Shown: piece after piece, positions 1 through 7,960 of the stretch
Position numbering within the stretch: the stretch's first letter is position 1
How the letters are laid out: every line of letters begins with the position of its first letter
Assembly: GCF_000709345.1 (NCBI RefSeq)
Contig: NZ_KL448323.1
Coordinates: 582,242 to 646,241 of the forward strand
Direction of reading: 5' to 3'
DNA: 64,000 bases
Source of the DNA: Polaromonas glacialis
GTDB lineage: Bacteria; Pseudomonadota; Gammaproteobacteria; Burkholderiales; Burkholderiaceae_C
Notes under the pieces: generated by a model
The model's database searches: none
What the model saw: only the letters and a program-made list of their open reading frames with translations
Told to the model about the DNA's origin: nothing
Program-made: the position numbers and the translations under genes

Positions 1-444
1 CGCATGGCCTTCGGGCGCAAACTCGTTCTCGTGGAGCTTGCCGCACGGGCAGCGCAGTTGCAGCGTCTGGAACTCCACCACCTCAAAACGCACGGCCGGG
101 ATGTCAAACACCTGGCCGCGCCGGTGAACTTGCGCATCACTATTGGACAGCGTCGCCTGGCAGGCATCGCAGCGCTCGGGCAGCGCATGCCGGATGACGA
201 TGTCTGGCCTGTCTGTTTGCTCCAACGTCTTGCCCGCGTGCCCGGCCTGACCGCCCGGCTTCCTGCCCGAGGCCACGCGCAGCGAGGTCGTCTTTTTCAA
301 GCCGTCCGAAGATGGCGGCTTGCTCGAGTTCTTGCTGTTCTTCGATGCCTGGCCTTCGAGCTCCTTGATGCGCAAACGCAGTCTTTCGACTTCGCTCGTG
401 AGCGCCTGCACTTGCCCTTGCAGCGCTTGGGCTTTCTCGTTCAT
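1..444 (-). CDS. tnpC: IS66-family transposase, N-terminal part (partial)
   Basis: The reading frame starts at an ATG at 444 and leaves the window at position 1. It begins with a coiled-coil leader (MNEKAQALQGQVQAL...), continues with the serine/asparagine-rich stretch SKNSSKPPSSDGL and the GRKPGGQAGH segment typical of IS66 TnpC, and then the zinc-binding segment PERCDACQATL...LRCPCGKLHE. The four cysteines of the zf-IS66 domain are all present. The catalytic DDE domain is outside the window. The frame stays open upstream of 444 to about 525 without an ATG, so a non-ATG start slightly further upstream is possible. Confidence 0.85.
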   Translation of the reverse strand, partial: MNEKAQALQGQVQALTSEVERLRLRIKELEGQASKNSKNSSKPPSSDGLKKTTSLRVASGRKPGGQAGHAGKTLEQTDRPDIVIRHALPERCDACQATLSNSDAQVHRRGQVFDIPAVRFEVVEFQTLQLRCPCGKLHENEFAPEGHA

Positions 445-535
445 GGCCTGGAGCGTCAGGTCGGCAGTAGCGTCTGGTTCTTGCACGGCTTCAAGTTTGA
501 CATAAACCCCTTGGGCTGCAATTCAGGAGGGCTGA
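1..535 (-). mobile_element. IS66-family insertion sequence, one end only (runs off the window)
   Basis: The block consists of the 5' part of an IS66-type transposase gene plus a leader of about 90 bp. No tnpA or tnpB precedes the transposase, which fits the single-gene (ISBst12-like) branch of IS66 or a truncated copy. The inner boundary is inferred to lie near 525-545, because coding sequence of the next gene (a twin-arginine motif) resumes at 545. I could not identify the terminal inverted repeat because the other end is outside the window. Confidence 0.6.
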
Positions 536-556
536 ACAGTCACAAAGAGAAGACAA

Positions 557-2173
557 TTGTTTCAGCTCGCCGGCGTGGCAGCCTGGATGTATTCCGGCGC
601 GGGTCACAGCCAGGAAGTGGCCGCAGTGCCATTTCGTCACTACCCCCTTGATCCCGTCGACGCTGCCAACTTCCGGCAAAAGCTTTTCGTGCCCAGTAAC
701 AACGGTCCGTTCGGCGTGCTCGATGTCGTTGGGCCTTTGAAAATCCGCGTCACCGCAGCGAGTTTTCCCATCCTGCCCGGCCCCAAAACGCCAATCCCTT
801 CGCCGTTTTTGCTGTACCAGACCGAACACGCGGGCAAGGCCTACCAGAATCCCATCCTGCGCATCGAGAGCGGGTCGCGCTTTACGGCCAGCCTGGACAA
901 CGCGCTGCCGGAGCCGACCATCATCCACTGGCACGGCCTGCACACGCCCGCCGCCATGGACGGGCATCCGGTCAATACCATCGCTCCAGGTGGCCGCTAC
1001 GAGTACGACTTCACGGTGCGAAATCGCGGCGGCACTTACTGGTATCACACGCATGCGCACGGGTTGACCGCGAAGCAGGCTTATAACGGTCTGGCGAGCT
1101 TTTTCCTGGTGGACGACGACGACCAGCGCCGCCTGGCCAAGGCACTGGATCTGCGACTGGGAGTGACTGATCTGCCCCTGGTCATCCAGGACAAACAGTT
1201 CGACGCGCAAGGCAAGCTGCGCTACCAGCCCAACGCCCAGGAGTCGATGATGGGCTGGCTGGGCGACGTGGTGCTCGCCAACCTGACGCCCAATGCCGTG
1301 CAGACTGTCACCCCGCGCACCTACCGCCTGCGTCTTCTCAATGGGTCCAACGCACGCATCTACCGGCTTGCCTTCGTCACCGGCAAAAAACAGCTGAAGT
1401 TCACCGTCATCGGCACCGATGGCGGCCTGATCGAGCGTCCGGAAACGGTGGCCGAAGCCTTTCTCGCACCGGGGGAGCGTCTCGATGTCCTGTTGGATGC
1501 CGGCCAAGTCAAACCAGGCACCGACATCTTTCTCAAAAGCCTGGCATTCGATCCCATGGAAAACGAAGGACCCGCCATGCCCGGAATGGCGGGAATGGAG
1601 CATGGCGCCGGGCATGCAGCGCCTGGCGTGGCCTCGTCACGGCTGCCGCTGGGTGTCGAGTTCAATGTGCTCAAGCTCTCGGTCACGGCTGGCGAGCGCA
1701 TCGTTGCCAAGCTGCCAGCCACGCTGTCCAAGGTCAGCGCCATTCGCCTTCAAGGCGCCACGCAGCGCAAGATTGAACTTTCGCTGGAAAACATGCGTTT
1801 TCTCATCAATGGGCGCACTTTTGTCATGGACGAGATCGCGTTTGATGCTAAGCGTGGCGCGGTGGAGGTCTGGAGCATCAGCAACCCGACTCTAGGCATG
1901 CCTCACCCGATGCACATTCACGGCTTTTCGTTCCAGGTGCTGGAGCGGCTCAACAGCCCGGCCCAGGTGTCGTCTTCGGCACGTTTTGACAAGGGGCGCA
2001 CGGCGGGCGACCTGGGCTGGAAGGACACCGTGCTGGTATGGCCGGGCGAAACGGTGCGCATTGCCATCGACTTCACCCATGACTTTCCCGGCGATCAGAC
2101 CTATCTGCTCCATTGCCACAACCTCGAACATGAGGACGCCGGAATGATGATCAACTTTCGCGTGCAAGGCTAA
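557..2173 (+). CDS. Multicopper oxidase, 5' end apparently lost at the IS66 junction
   Basis: This is a periplasmic-type multicopper oxidase of the CueO/bilirubin-oxidase group, expected to oxidise Cu(I) or organic substrates. All four copper-binding motifs are present: IIHWHG near residue 122, WYHTHAHG near 162, HPMHIHG near 451 and LLHCHNLEHEDAGM near 518. A Met/His-rich insert (MPGMAGMEHGAGH) lies near residue 340. The frame is open from a stop at 533-535, and codons 545-556 encode K-R-R-Q, so K-R-R-Q-L-F reads like a twin-arginine export motif. There is no ATG, GTG or TTG before the TTG at 557. The native start therefore seems to have been removed by the IS66 insertion. The gene may be inactive, or translated from 557 or the ATG at 590 without its Tat signal. 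Confidence 0.85.
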   Translation: MFQLAGVAAWMYSGAGHSQEVAAVPFRHYPLDPVDAANFRQKLFVPSNNGPFGVLDVVGPLKIRVTAASFPILPGPKTPIPSPFLLYQTEHAGKAYQNPILRIESGSRFTASLDNALPEPTIIHWHGLHTPAAMDGHPVNTIAPGGRYEYDFTVRNRGGTYWYHTHAHGLTAKQAYNGLASFFLVDDDDQRRLAKALDLRLGVTDLPLVIQDKQFDAQGKLRYQPNAQESMMGWLGDVVLANLTPNAVQTVTPRTYRLRLLNGSNARIYRLAFVTGKKQLKFTVIGTDGGLIERPETVAEAFLAPGERLDVLLDAGQVKPGTDIFLKSLAFDPMENEGPAMPGMAGMEHGAGHAAPGVASSRLPLGVEFNVLKLSVTAGERIVAKLPATLSKVSAIRLQGATQRKIELSLENMRFLINGRTFVMDEIAFDAKRGAVEVWSISNPTLGMPHPMHIHGFSFQVLERLNSPAQVSSSARFDKGRTAGDLGWKDTVLVWPGETVRIAIDFTHDFPGDQTYLLHCHNLEHEDAGMMINFRVQG

Positions 2174-2218
2174 AAGCTGCCCGCAGGCTTTAAGCAAGTT
2201 CAGTCCAGGAGATTTCAA

Positions 2219-2521
2219 ATGAACCACGACCACGATGCACCGCCAGGCCAGATCAGCGCGTCATCAGAGGCGCCGCCATTTTGGCGCTCCCGGTACGGCC
2301 TGGGTCTGGTGGTGTTCGGTGCCGTCGCCGCCTACTTTTTGCTGAGCGAACACCGTGCCCACTTTCTGGGTGCGCTGCCCTATCTGCTGCTTCTGGCCTG
2401 CCCGCTGATGCATGTGTTCATGCACCACGGCCACGGTGGTCATGGCCATCACCCGAGTCCCGGCGAACAAGTGGCCGGACCGGCCAAGCCAGGCCAACCG
2501 AACCAGGGGGACCCCTCATGA
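2219..2521 (+). CDS. DUF2933 small membrane protein
   Basis: A 100-residue protein with the DUF2933 core: FWRSRYGLGLVVFGAVAAYF, then a LSEHRAH loop, a second hydrophobic segment ([17 protein letters not shown]) and a His/Gly-rich tail (HHGHGGHGHH). DUF2933 proteins commonly sit in copper and heavy-metal clusters, and their biochemical role is unknown. The His-rich tail could bind metal (inference). The start has a clear AGGAG upstream. The stop overlaps the ATG of the next gene (ATGA), indicating translational coupling. A paralogue lies at 5211-5468. Confidence 0.85.
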   Translation: MNHDHDAPPGQISASSEAPPFWRSRYGLGLVVFGAVAAYFLLSEHRAHFLGALPYLLLLACPLMHVFMHHGHGGHGHHPSPGEQVAGPAKPGQPNQGDPS

Positions 2522-3186
2522 GTCACGACCAACCGGCCTACGGGCTGTGGCTGCTGGTTGTCATCAACTCAGCCGTTTTCATCATGTTCGCCTACAGTTT
2601 TTTCAAGCCGGCAACGGCGCGGGACTGGCGGACCTTTGGATCTTTTGCCGCTTTTATCGTGGCCTTGTTCGTCGAGATGTATGGCTTTCCTTTGACCATC
2701 TACCTGCTTTCAGGATGGCTGCAGACCAGTTATCCGGGACTGGACATCTTGTCCCACGATAACGGTCACCTGTGGTCGACCTTGCTGGGAGAGAAAGGTG
2801 ATCCGCACTTTGGTGTCCTGCATCTTGCCAGCTACTTATTTCTCGCCGGGGGCTTCATCCTGCTGTCCAGCGCCTGGAATGTGCTGTACCACGCACAGCG
2901 TCAGCATGCGCTGGCGACAACCGGGCCTTATGCCGTGATTCGCCATCCACAGTACGTGGGTTTTGTCCTGATCCTGCTGGGCTTCTTGTTGCAGTGGCCC
3001 ACGCTGCTGACTCTGGTCATGTTCCCCGTCCTGCTGGTGATGTATGGGCGCCTGGCGCTGACAGAAGAGGCCGAGATGCGCGCGCAATTTGGCGAAGCGT
3101 TCGAGCGTTACTCCCAGCGCACGCCCCGGTTTATCCCTCGCATGGGCAAGGCCGAGTCGACAGCTGACTCGGTGTCCAAAAGATGA
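2518..3186 (+). CDS. Isoprenylcysteine carboxyl methyltransferase-family membrane protein
   Basis: A 222-residue multi-pass membrane protein. The C-terminal half carries the ICMT/PEMT signature: GPYAVIRHPQYVGF, a hydrophobic hairpin, an acidic E-E-A-E segment and a final RYSQRTPRFIPR. In this superfamily these segments bind S-adenosylmethionine at the membrane face. The substrate is unknown. Relatives often travel with DUF2933 genes in metal-resistance clusters, which matches the ATGA overlap with the upstream gene. The start at 2518 was chosen for that overlap; the frame extends further upstream only through the DUF2933 gene. Confidence 0.8.
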   Translation: MSHDQPAYGLWLLVVINSAVFIMFAYSFFKPATARDWRTFGSFAAFIVALFVEMYGFPLTIYLLSGWLQTSYPGLDILSHDNGHLWSTLLGEKGDPHFGVLHLASYLFLAGGFILLSSAWNVLYHAQRQHALATTGPYAVIRHPQYVGFVLILLGFLLQWPTLLTLVMFPVLLVMYGRLALTEEAEMRAQFGEAFERYSQRTPRFIPRMGKAESTADSVSKR

Positions 3187-3234
3187 CCTGGGTTTTTCCG
3201 GCAATTTTCATTTAATTTTTTAGGAGTTTGATAT

Positions 3235-3528
3235 ATGAACACGATTGATCTGCAAGTCGAGGGCATGAGCTGCGGCACATGCGTCAAGCACGTCACGCAG
3301 GCGTTGCAGTCGCTGCCGGGTGTCGGCGGTGTGGAGGTCGATCTTGCGTCTGGCCGTGTCCGGGTGAGCGGTGAGCTGGCGCCAGGCGGCGATTCCCTCA
3401 TGACGGCTTTGACGGGCGCGGGCTACCCCGCGAAGCTGGCCACAGACGCTTCAACTTCCTCTGCGGCCTCGCCGTCGAAAGCCTCGGGCTGCCACAGCGG
3501 CAGCACGGGGGGTTGCGGTTGCCGCTGA
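3235..3528 (+). CDS. Heavy-metal-associated (HMA) domain protein, CopZ-like copper chaperone
   Basis: A 97-residue cytoplasmic protein with the HMA metal-binding motif GMSCGTC near residues 10-16 and the usual ferredoxin-like pattern (VKHVTQAL...GVGGVEVDL...). It probably shuttles Cu(I) to the P-type ATPase at 5473-7809, which lacks its own N-terminal HMA domain. After the domain comes an unusual tail rich in Ser, Gly and Cys (SGCHSGSTGGCGCR), which adds three more cysteines. A very similar tail is encoded as a remnant at 4160-4221. The start follows an AGGAG. Confidence 0.85.
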   Translation: MNTIDLQVEGMSCGTCVKHVTQALQSLPGVGGVEVDLASGRVRVSGELAPGGDSLMTALTGAGYPAKLATDASTSSAASPSKASGCHSGSTGGCGCR

Positions 3529-3562
3529 CAGCGATGAAACCTGATTAACTGGAGGAATAAGA

Positions 3563-3799
3563 ATGTTTCAAGACTACGGTTACTACATGGTTGGCATGCA
3601 CGCCTTCTGGTGGATTTTCTGGATCATCCTGATTGTGTCGATCCTGTTCAGTGGCCGGGGCAGGTCGGAGCGTCGCCACGACCGCGGGCGGGAGACACCG
3701 CATGAAGTATTGCGTCGCCGTCTGGCCAATGGGGAGATCAAGCCCGAAGAGTATGAGCAGCACAAGGCATTGCTTGATCAAGACACCGTATCAAAGTGA
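3563..3799 (+). CDS. SHOCT-domain small membrane protein
   Basis: A 78-residue protein with one N-terminal transmembrane segment (MVGMHAFWWIFWIILIVSIL), a basic linker and a C-terminal SHOCT domain (LRRRLANGEIKPEEYEQHKALL). SHOCT segments occur as short C-terminal domains in many small membrane proteins, with no fixed biochemical role. It lies 34 bp after the HMA gene, has a GGAGG ribosome-binding site and is likely co-transcribed. Confidence 0.8.
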   Translation: MFQDYGYYMVGMHAFWWIFWIILIVSILFSGRGRSERRHDRGRETPHEVLRRRLANGEIKPEEYEQHKALLDQDTVSK

Positions 3800-3958
3800 C
3801 ACCTCAACTTGAACCTGTTTTCCCCACCGAATAAACCATGCCAGCAACCAACTCTATTGATCTCGAGCGCCTCCCGTGGATGACCTCCACCACGCCCTTG
3901 CTCTTTGGCGTTGTACCAAACGCCTGAACACGGACTCTTCACTCAAGGAGAAACCGAT

Positions 3959-4120
3959 ATGCAATCCATGGATACATACGCCGCCACGGTGACGGTCGAT
4001 GTCCCGACGTTCCAGCGCGAACTGAAAGACAAAGACCTGTGGTCCAAACCTGTGAACGCCAAGTTTCACTTCAAACTTGCCAATGGCAAGTTGACGGAAG
4101 TCTCGCAGGCAAGCCGGTAA
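3959..4120 (+). CDS. Small hypothetical protein (53 aa)
   Basis: The ORF has a good ribosome-binding site (AAGGAG) before the ATG. It encodes a soluble, charged protein, MQSMDTYAATVTVDVPTFQR at the start. I do not recognise a family. The segment KPVNAKFHFKLANGKLTEVS looks like a complete small beta-strand unit, so the protein may be real, but it may also be a truncated piece of a longer gene. Confidence 0.4.
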   Translation: MQSMDTYAATVTVDVPTFQRELKDKDLWSKPVNAKFHFKLANGKLTEVSQASR

Positions 4121-4159
4121 GAGCTACTGGTGGCCTACCTTTTTTGTCCCACTGCGGCA

Positions 4160-4221
4160 AGGCTGCTTCCAAAGCCTCTGGCTGCCACATCGGCGGCACA
4201 GGCGGTTGCAGTTGTTGCTGA
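4160..4221 (+). pseudogene. 3' remnant of a duplicated HMA-type copper chaperone gene
   Basis: One frame reads KAASKASGCHIGGTGGCSCC and then stops. This closely matches the Cys-rich C-terminus of the HMA protein at 3235-3528 (PSKASGCHSGSTGGCGCR). No HMA domain precedes it, so it appears to be the leftover end of a second copy. Confidence 0.55.
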
Positions 4222-4267
4222 TTGCGGTGGACTCTGATGCCCGGACAGTTAACACTCCTTGAAAGAA

Positions 4268-4726
4268 ATGACCATGCCCTCTAACGGCCGACCCCTACAG
4301 CCCAAGGTCAATGAGAAGCCCGAATCCCCATCGTACGGGTTTCACGCCCACCTCGGAAATACCGACTTTGCAGCCGCCGTCGAACAGGTGAGCGACGCAC
4401 TGAAGAAGGAGGGTTTCGGCATCTTGACCGAGATCGACGTGCAGGCAACGATGAAAAACAAATTGTGCATCGATGTTCCTGCGCATCGCATTCTCGGCGC
4501 CTGCAATCCCACTTTGGCTCACCGCGCGCTGATGGCTGAACCTGACATCGGCCTGTTGCTGCCGTGCAATGTAGTCGTGCGTCAGGACGCCGACGGCAAG
4601 GTGACGGTCGGCCTTATTGACCCCATAGCAATGCTTCAAGTGACTGACAACCCGGAAGTGGCAACGGTCGCACAGGAGGCCCGCGAACGATTGCAACGGG
4701 TGTGCACTGCGCTGGCCGCGGGCTGA
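4268..4726 (+). CDS. DUF302-family protein
   Basis: A protein of about 152 residues with the DUF302 (TT1751-like) fold: YGFHAHLGNTDFAAAVEQVS, then EGFGILTEIDVQATMKNKL, RILGACNPTLAHRAL and IGLLLPCNVVVRQD. The conserved Cys in ILGACNP and the Cys in LLPCNV are present. DUF302 proteins often sit beside copper, tellurite or thiol genes; a redox or metal-handling role is plausible but unproven. The frame is open from a TTG at 4259. I placed the start at the ATG at 4268, and 4274 is an alternative. Confidence 0.75.
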   Translation: MTMPSNGRPLQPKVNEKPESPSYGFHAHLGNTDFAAAVEQVSDALKKEGFGILTEIDVQATMKNKLCIDVPAHRILGACNPTLAHRALMAEPDIGLLLPCNVVVRQDADGKVTVGLIDPIAMLQVTDNPEVATVAQEARERLQRVCTALAAG

Positions 4727-4760
4727 TCTTCTGCAAAATATTTTTCCAAGGGAGATCGGC

Positions 4761-5210
4761 ATGGTTTACACAAGAGGCTACATGATGGGACAACGATGGA
4801 TGCTCGCGGGCTGGATGGCTTGCGCTGGCCTCGGGCTGGCGACGTCGCCTTTGGTAGCGTTGGCCCAAACAAGCCTTGATGCCACCGCCACGCAGTCGTC
4901 AAGCGAGCAGGGCGTGACAGTCAAGGTGACGGCGAAGTCGATCGGACTGCCGGGCAGCCAGTGGGAGTTCGCTGTCGTGCTGGATACCCACAGTGCCGAC
5001 TTGAGCGACGACCTGAGCCAAAGCGCCACCTTGACGACCGACGACGGGCGCACGTTCAAGCCTGCGGGCTGGCTCGGCGCGCCACCGGGCGGCCATCACC
5101 GTGAAGGCGTGCTGGCATTCGAGGTGCCGGCGCCGCGGCCTGGCGCGATCGAACTCCGGATCGAACGGCCAGGCGAATCCGCGCCCCGTACCTTTCGCTG
5201 GCAACTCTGA
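4761..5210 (+). CDS. Exported hypothetical protein
   Basis: A 149-residue protein with a signal peptide (hydrophobic core around WMLAGWMACAGLGLATSPLV, likely cleavage after ALAQ). The mature part has an alternating beta-strand pattern (VTVKVTAKSIG, WEFAVVLDTHS, GVLAFEVPAP, IELRIERPGE), suggesting a small Ig-like periplasmic domain. It is immediately followed by the DUF2933 gene (stop 5210, next ATG 5211), so the two are co-translated. I know no function. Confidence 0.7.
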   Translation: MVYTRGYMMGQRWMLAGWMACAGLGLATSPLVALAQTSLDATATQSSSEQGVTVKVTAKSIGLPGSQWEFAVVLDTHSADLSDDLSQSATLTTDDGRTFKPAGWLGAPPGGHHREGVLAFEVPAPRPGAIELRIERPGESAPRTFRWQL

Positions 5211-5468
5211 ATGAGCGATGCCATGAATCAGCTTGAAAACGACTCCCATGCGCCATCGTTCTGGCGACGCCCGGTCGGCATGGCGCTGGCAACGGCCGCC
5301 TTGATCGCCGGTTTTTACCTGCTGCGCGAGCACTGGGGGCATGTCCTGGGCTACTGGCCGTACTTGCTGCTGGCCTGCCCGCTGATGCACCTGATGCATG
5401 GGCACGGCCATGGGGACCATGGCAGGCACTCGCAGACGCCTGAGCGCACCAATAACGACAAGGAATAA
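5211..5468 (+). CDS. DUF2933 small membrane protein, second copy
   Basis: An 85-residue paralogue of the protein at 2219-2521: [53 protein letters not shown] and a charged tail. Two hydrophobic segments flank the conserved REHWGH loop. The His-rich end lies directly upstream of the CopA ATPase gene (4 bp gap), so it is probably a membrane partner or metal-binding accessory of the copper operon (inference). Confidence 0.8.
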   Translation: MSDAMNQLENDSHAPSFWRRPVGMALATAALIAGFYLLREHWGHVLGYWPYLLLACPLMHLMHGHGHGDHGRHSQTPERTNNDKE

Positions 5469-5472
5469 CCCC

Positions 5473-7809
5473 ATGGACATGAAAACACATCAGCACCACA
5501 GTGGCACCCCGCCAGCCAGGTCATCCGCGCCAACCGATCTCAAGGATCCAGTGTGCGGCATGCTTGTTACCGAGCAGTCGCCTCACACGCTGACGCATGA
5601 GGGGCGGCCCTACTATTTCTGCAGCGCCAAGTGCCAAGGCAAGTTCGCGGCGAATCCGCTGCAATACCTCGCGCCCGCGCCACCGGTGGAGGCCACTCCA
5701 GCGGCGGCCGGCACGATCTACACCTGCCCGATGCATCCGGAGATTCGCCAGGACCATCCGGGCAACTGTCCCAAGTGCGGCATGACGCTGGAGCCCTTGT
5801 TGCCGGAACTCGGTGACGATGAGAACCCCGAACTGCGCGACTTTCAGCGCCGCTTCTGGTGGACCCTGCCGTTGACGGCCGTGGTCTTTGTGCTCGCCAT
5901 GTTCGGCCACCGTTTCCAATGGATGGATATGACCGTGCAGAGCTGGGTCGAACTGGCGCTGTCGATTCCCATCGTCCTGTGGGCCGGCTGGCCGTTCTTC
6001 TCGCGCGGCTGGCAGTCCGTGGTGAACCGCAGTCCCAACATGTGGACCTTGATTGGCCTGGGCACCGGCGCCGCTTTCGTTTACAGCGTGGTGGCGACCC
6101 TCGCACCGCAGGTGTTTCCCGATTCGTTCATTTCCATGGGCCGCGTGGCCGTGTACTTTGAAGCGGCTGCTGTCATCATCTCGCTCACGCTGCTGGGCCA
6201 GGTGCTCGAACTCAAGGCCCGGTCGCAGACCTCGGCGGCGATCAAGTCGCTGCTGGGCCTGGCGCCAAAAACCGCCCGGCGTATCCGGGAAGATGGCACC
6301 GAAGAGGACGTGCCGCTGACCCATGTGCATGTGGGCGATGTGCTGCGCGTGCGTCCCGGTGAGAAAGTGCCGGTCGATGGCGTCGTGACGGAAGGCGGCA
6401 GCGCAGTCGATGAGTCCATGCTCACGGGCGAGCCGATGCCGGTCAGCAAGCGCGTGGGCGACAAGGTGATTGGCGCCACGCTCAACACCAGCGGCGCGCT
6501 GGTGATGCGAAGTGAGCGCGTGGGCGCATCCACCATGCTGTCGCAGATCGTGCAGATGGTGGCCCAGGCCCAGCGTTCCCGGGCGCCGATGCAGCGCATG
6601 GCTGACGTGGTGGCGGGCTACTTTGTCGTCACGGTGGTGGGCATTGCCTTGCTGACCTTTTTTGTTTGGGGATTTTTCGGGCCTGAGCCCAGTTGGGTTT
6701 TTGGCTTGATCAACGCGGTGTCGGTGCTGATCATTGCCTGCCCGTGCGCCCTGGGCCTGGCCACGCCGATGTCCATCATGGTCGCCACCGGACGCGGCGC
6801 GACGCAGGGCGTGCTGTTTCGCGATGCGGCGGCTATCGAGAACCTGCGCAAGATCGACACCCTCATCATCGACAAGACCGGCACCCTGACCGAAGGCCGC
6901 CCGACGTTTGACCGGGCCGTGCCAGCGCCTGGTTTTGACGCCGACGAGGTGCTGCGCCTGGCTGCTAGCTTGGACCAGGGCAGCGAACACCCGCTGGCCG
7001 AAACCATCGTGCGCGCCGCCCGCGAGCGCGGCATGGCGCTAGAAAAGGCCGAAAACTTCGAATCCGGCTCGGGCATTGGCGTGCGCGGGCAGGTGGCCGG
7101 GCATCAACTGGCGCTGGGTAACACCACGCTGATGGAACAGATCGGTGTCTCGGTCGCGCCCCTGGTGCCGCAGGCCGAAGCCTTGCGCGCAGAAGGCGCC
7201 AGCGTCATGCACCTGGCAGTCGATGGCCAGCTGATGGGCCTGTTGGCCGTGTCCGATCCGGTCAAGGCCAGCACGCCGGAAGCCTTGGCGACGCTGAAAG
7301 CGGCCGGGCTGCGCATCGTGATGGCGACCGGCGATGGCCTGACCACGGCTAAGGCTGTCGCAGCCCGCCTGGGCATCGACGAGGTGCACGGCGAGGTCAA
7401 GCCGGCCGACAAGCTGCTGTTGGTCGAGCGCTTGCAGAAGGAAGGCCGCGTCGTGGCGATGGCCGGAGACGGCATCAACGATGCACCCGCGCTGGCCAAG
7501 GCCGATGTCGGCGTGGCAATGGGCACCGGGACCGACGTGGCGATGAATAGTGCGCAGATCACACTGGTCAAGGGCGATCTGCGCGGCATCGCGATTGCGC
7601 GCGCGCTGTCGGAAGCCACCGTGGGCAACATGAAGCAAAACCTGATGTTTGCCTTTTTGTACAACGCGTTGGGTATCCCGATTGCCGCCGGTGTGCTGTA
7701 TCCGCTGACCGGCTGGCTGCTGTCGCCCTTGATTGCCGCGCTGGCCATGAGCTTGAGCTCGGTATCGGTGATTGGCAACGCTTTGCGTCTGCGAAACAAA
7801 CACGTATGA
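5473..7809 (+). CDS. copA: Copper-translocating P1B-type ATPase
   Basis: A 778-residue Cu(+)-exporting ATPase of the inner membrane. It has an N-terminal His-rich leader, a YHS domain (DPVCGMLVT...[12 protein letters not shown], residues about 24-60), then a heavy-metal-binding segment ([20 protein letters not shown], about 82-105). The ATPase core follows: TGEPMPVSK actuator loop near 317, [13 protein letters not shown] in the membrane near 423, DKTGTLTEG phosphorylation motif near 465, SEHPLAE near 505 and [14 protein letters not shown] near 666. There is no HMA domain of its own; a separate HMA chaperone is encoded at 3235. The start at 5473 was chosen over the longer frame, which overlaps the DUF2933 gene. 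Confidence 0.95.
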   Translation: MDMKTHQHHSGTPPARSSAPTDLKDPVCGMLVTEQSPHTLTHEGRPYYFCSAKCQGKFAANPLQYLAPAPPVEATPAAAGTIYTCPMHPEIRQDHPGNCPKCGMTLEPLLPELGDDENPELRDFQRRFWWTLPLTAVVFVLAMFGHRFQWMDMTVQSWVELALSIPIVLWAGWPFFSRGWQSVVNRSPNMWTLIGLGTGAAFVYSVVATLAPQVFPDSFISMGRVAVYFEAAAVIISLTLLGQVLELKARSQTSAAIKSLLGLAPKTARRIREDGTEEDVPLTHVHVGDVLRVRPGEKVPVDGVVTEGGSAVDESMLTGEPMPVSKRVGDKVIGATLNTSGALVMRSERVGASTMLSQIVQMVAQAQRSRAPMQRMADVVAGYFVVTVVGIALLTFFVWGFFGPEPSWVFGLINAVSVLIIACPCALGLATPMSIMVATGRGATQGVLFRDAAAIENLRKIDTLIIDKTGTLTEGRPTFDRAVPAPGFDADEVLRLAASLDQGSEHPLAETIVRAARERGMALEKAENFESGSGIGVRGQVAGHQLALGNTTLMEQIGVSVAPLVPQAEALRAEGASVMHLAVDGQLMGLLAVSDPVKASTPEALATLKAAGLRIVMATGDGLTTAKAVAARLGIDEVHGEVKPADKLLLVERLQKEGRVVAMAGDGINDAPALAKADVGVAMGTGTDVAMNSAQITLVKGDLRGIAIARALSEATVGNMKQNLMFAFLYNALGIPIAAGVLYPLTGWLLSPLIAALAMSLSSVSVIGNALRLRNKHV

Positions 7810-7960
7810 CTCCGCTGTTTTGGCCGTATCGCCGGCAACGACTGCCATCGTCAGAGACGTGAAGGCTCAAGAAAGAGGGCGTGTTCGGCAATGGCATCCG
7901 GAACGCGCTATTGCAGGCTGAGCCCTGATAGAAGTTTTTATTTTCCAACAAAGAGTGATC

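Larger units (their letters stand above)
3800..4267 (+). other. Degenerate stretch with two tiny ORFs and a gene remnant
   Basis: This interval between the SHOCT and DUF302 genes looks eroded. A 29-codon ORF runs from the ATG at 3838 to 3927 with no recognisable similarity. A 53-codon ORF is at 3959-4120. A Cys-rich 3' remnant is at 4160-4221. The last two are listed separately. Confidence 0.4.

Noticed and set aside
4..651. + strand ORF over the IS66 region
   Set aside because: The opposite strand gives a clear IS66 TnpC N-terminus with four zinc-binding cysteines; the + frame has no family features.
491..1615. Long - strand ORF (374 codons) opposite the first multicopper oxidase
   Set aside because: It is fully antisense to a gene with all four copper motifs and has no recognisable domain. 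Such antisense frames are expected in GC-rich sequence.
2281..2517. Upstream extension of the ICMT-like protein
   Set aside because: The frame is open but lies inside the DUF2933 gene and has no signal or membrane character; the ATGA overlap start at 2518 is better.
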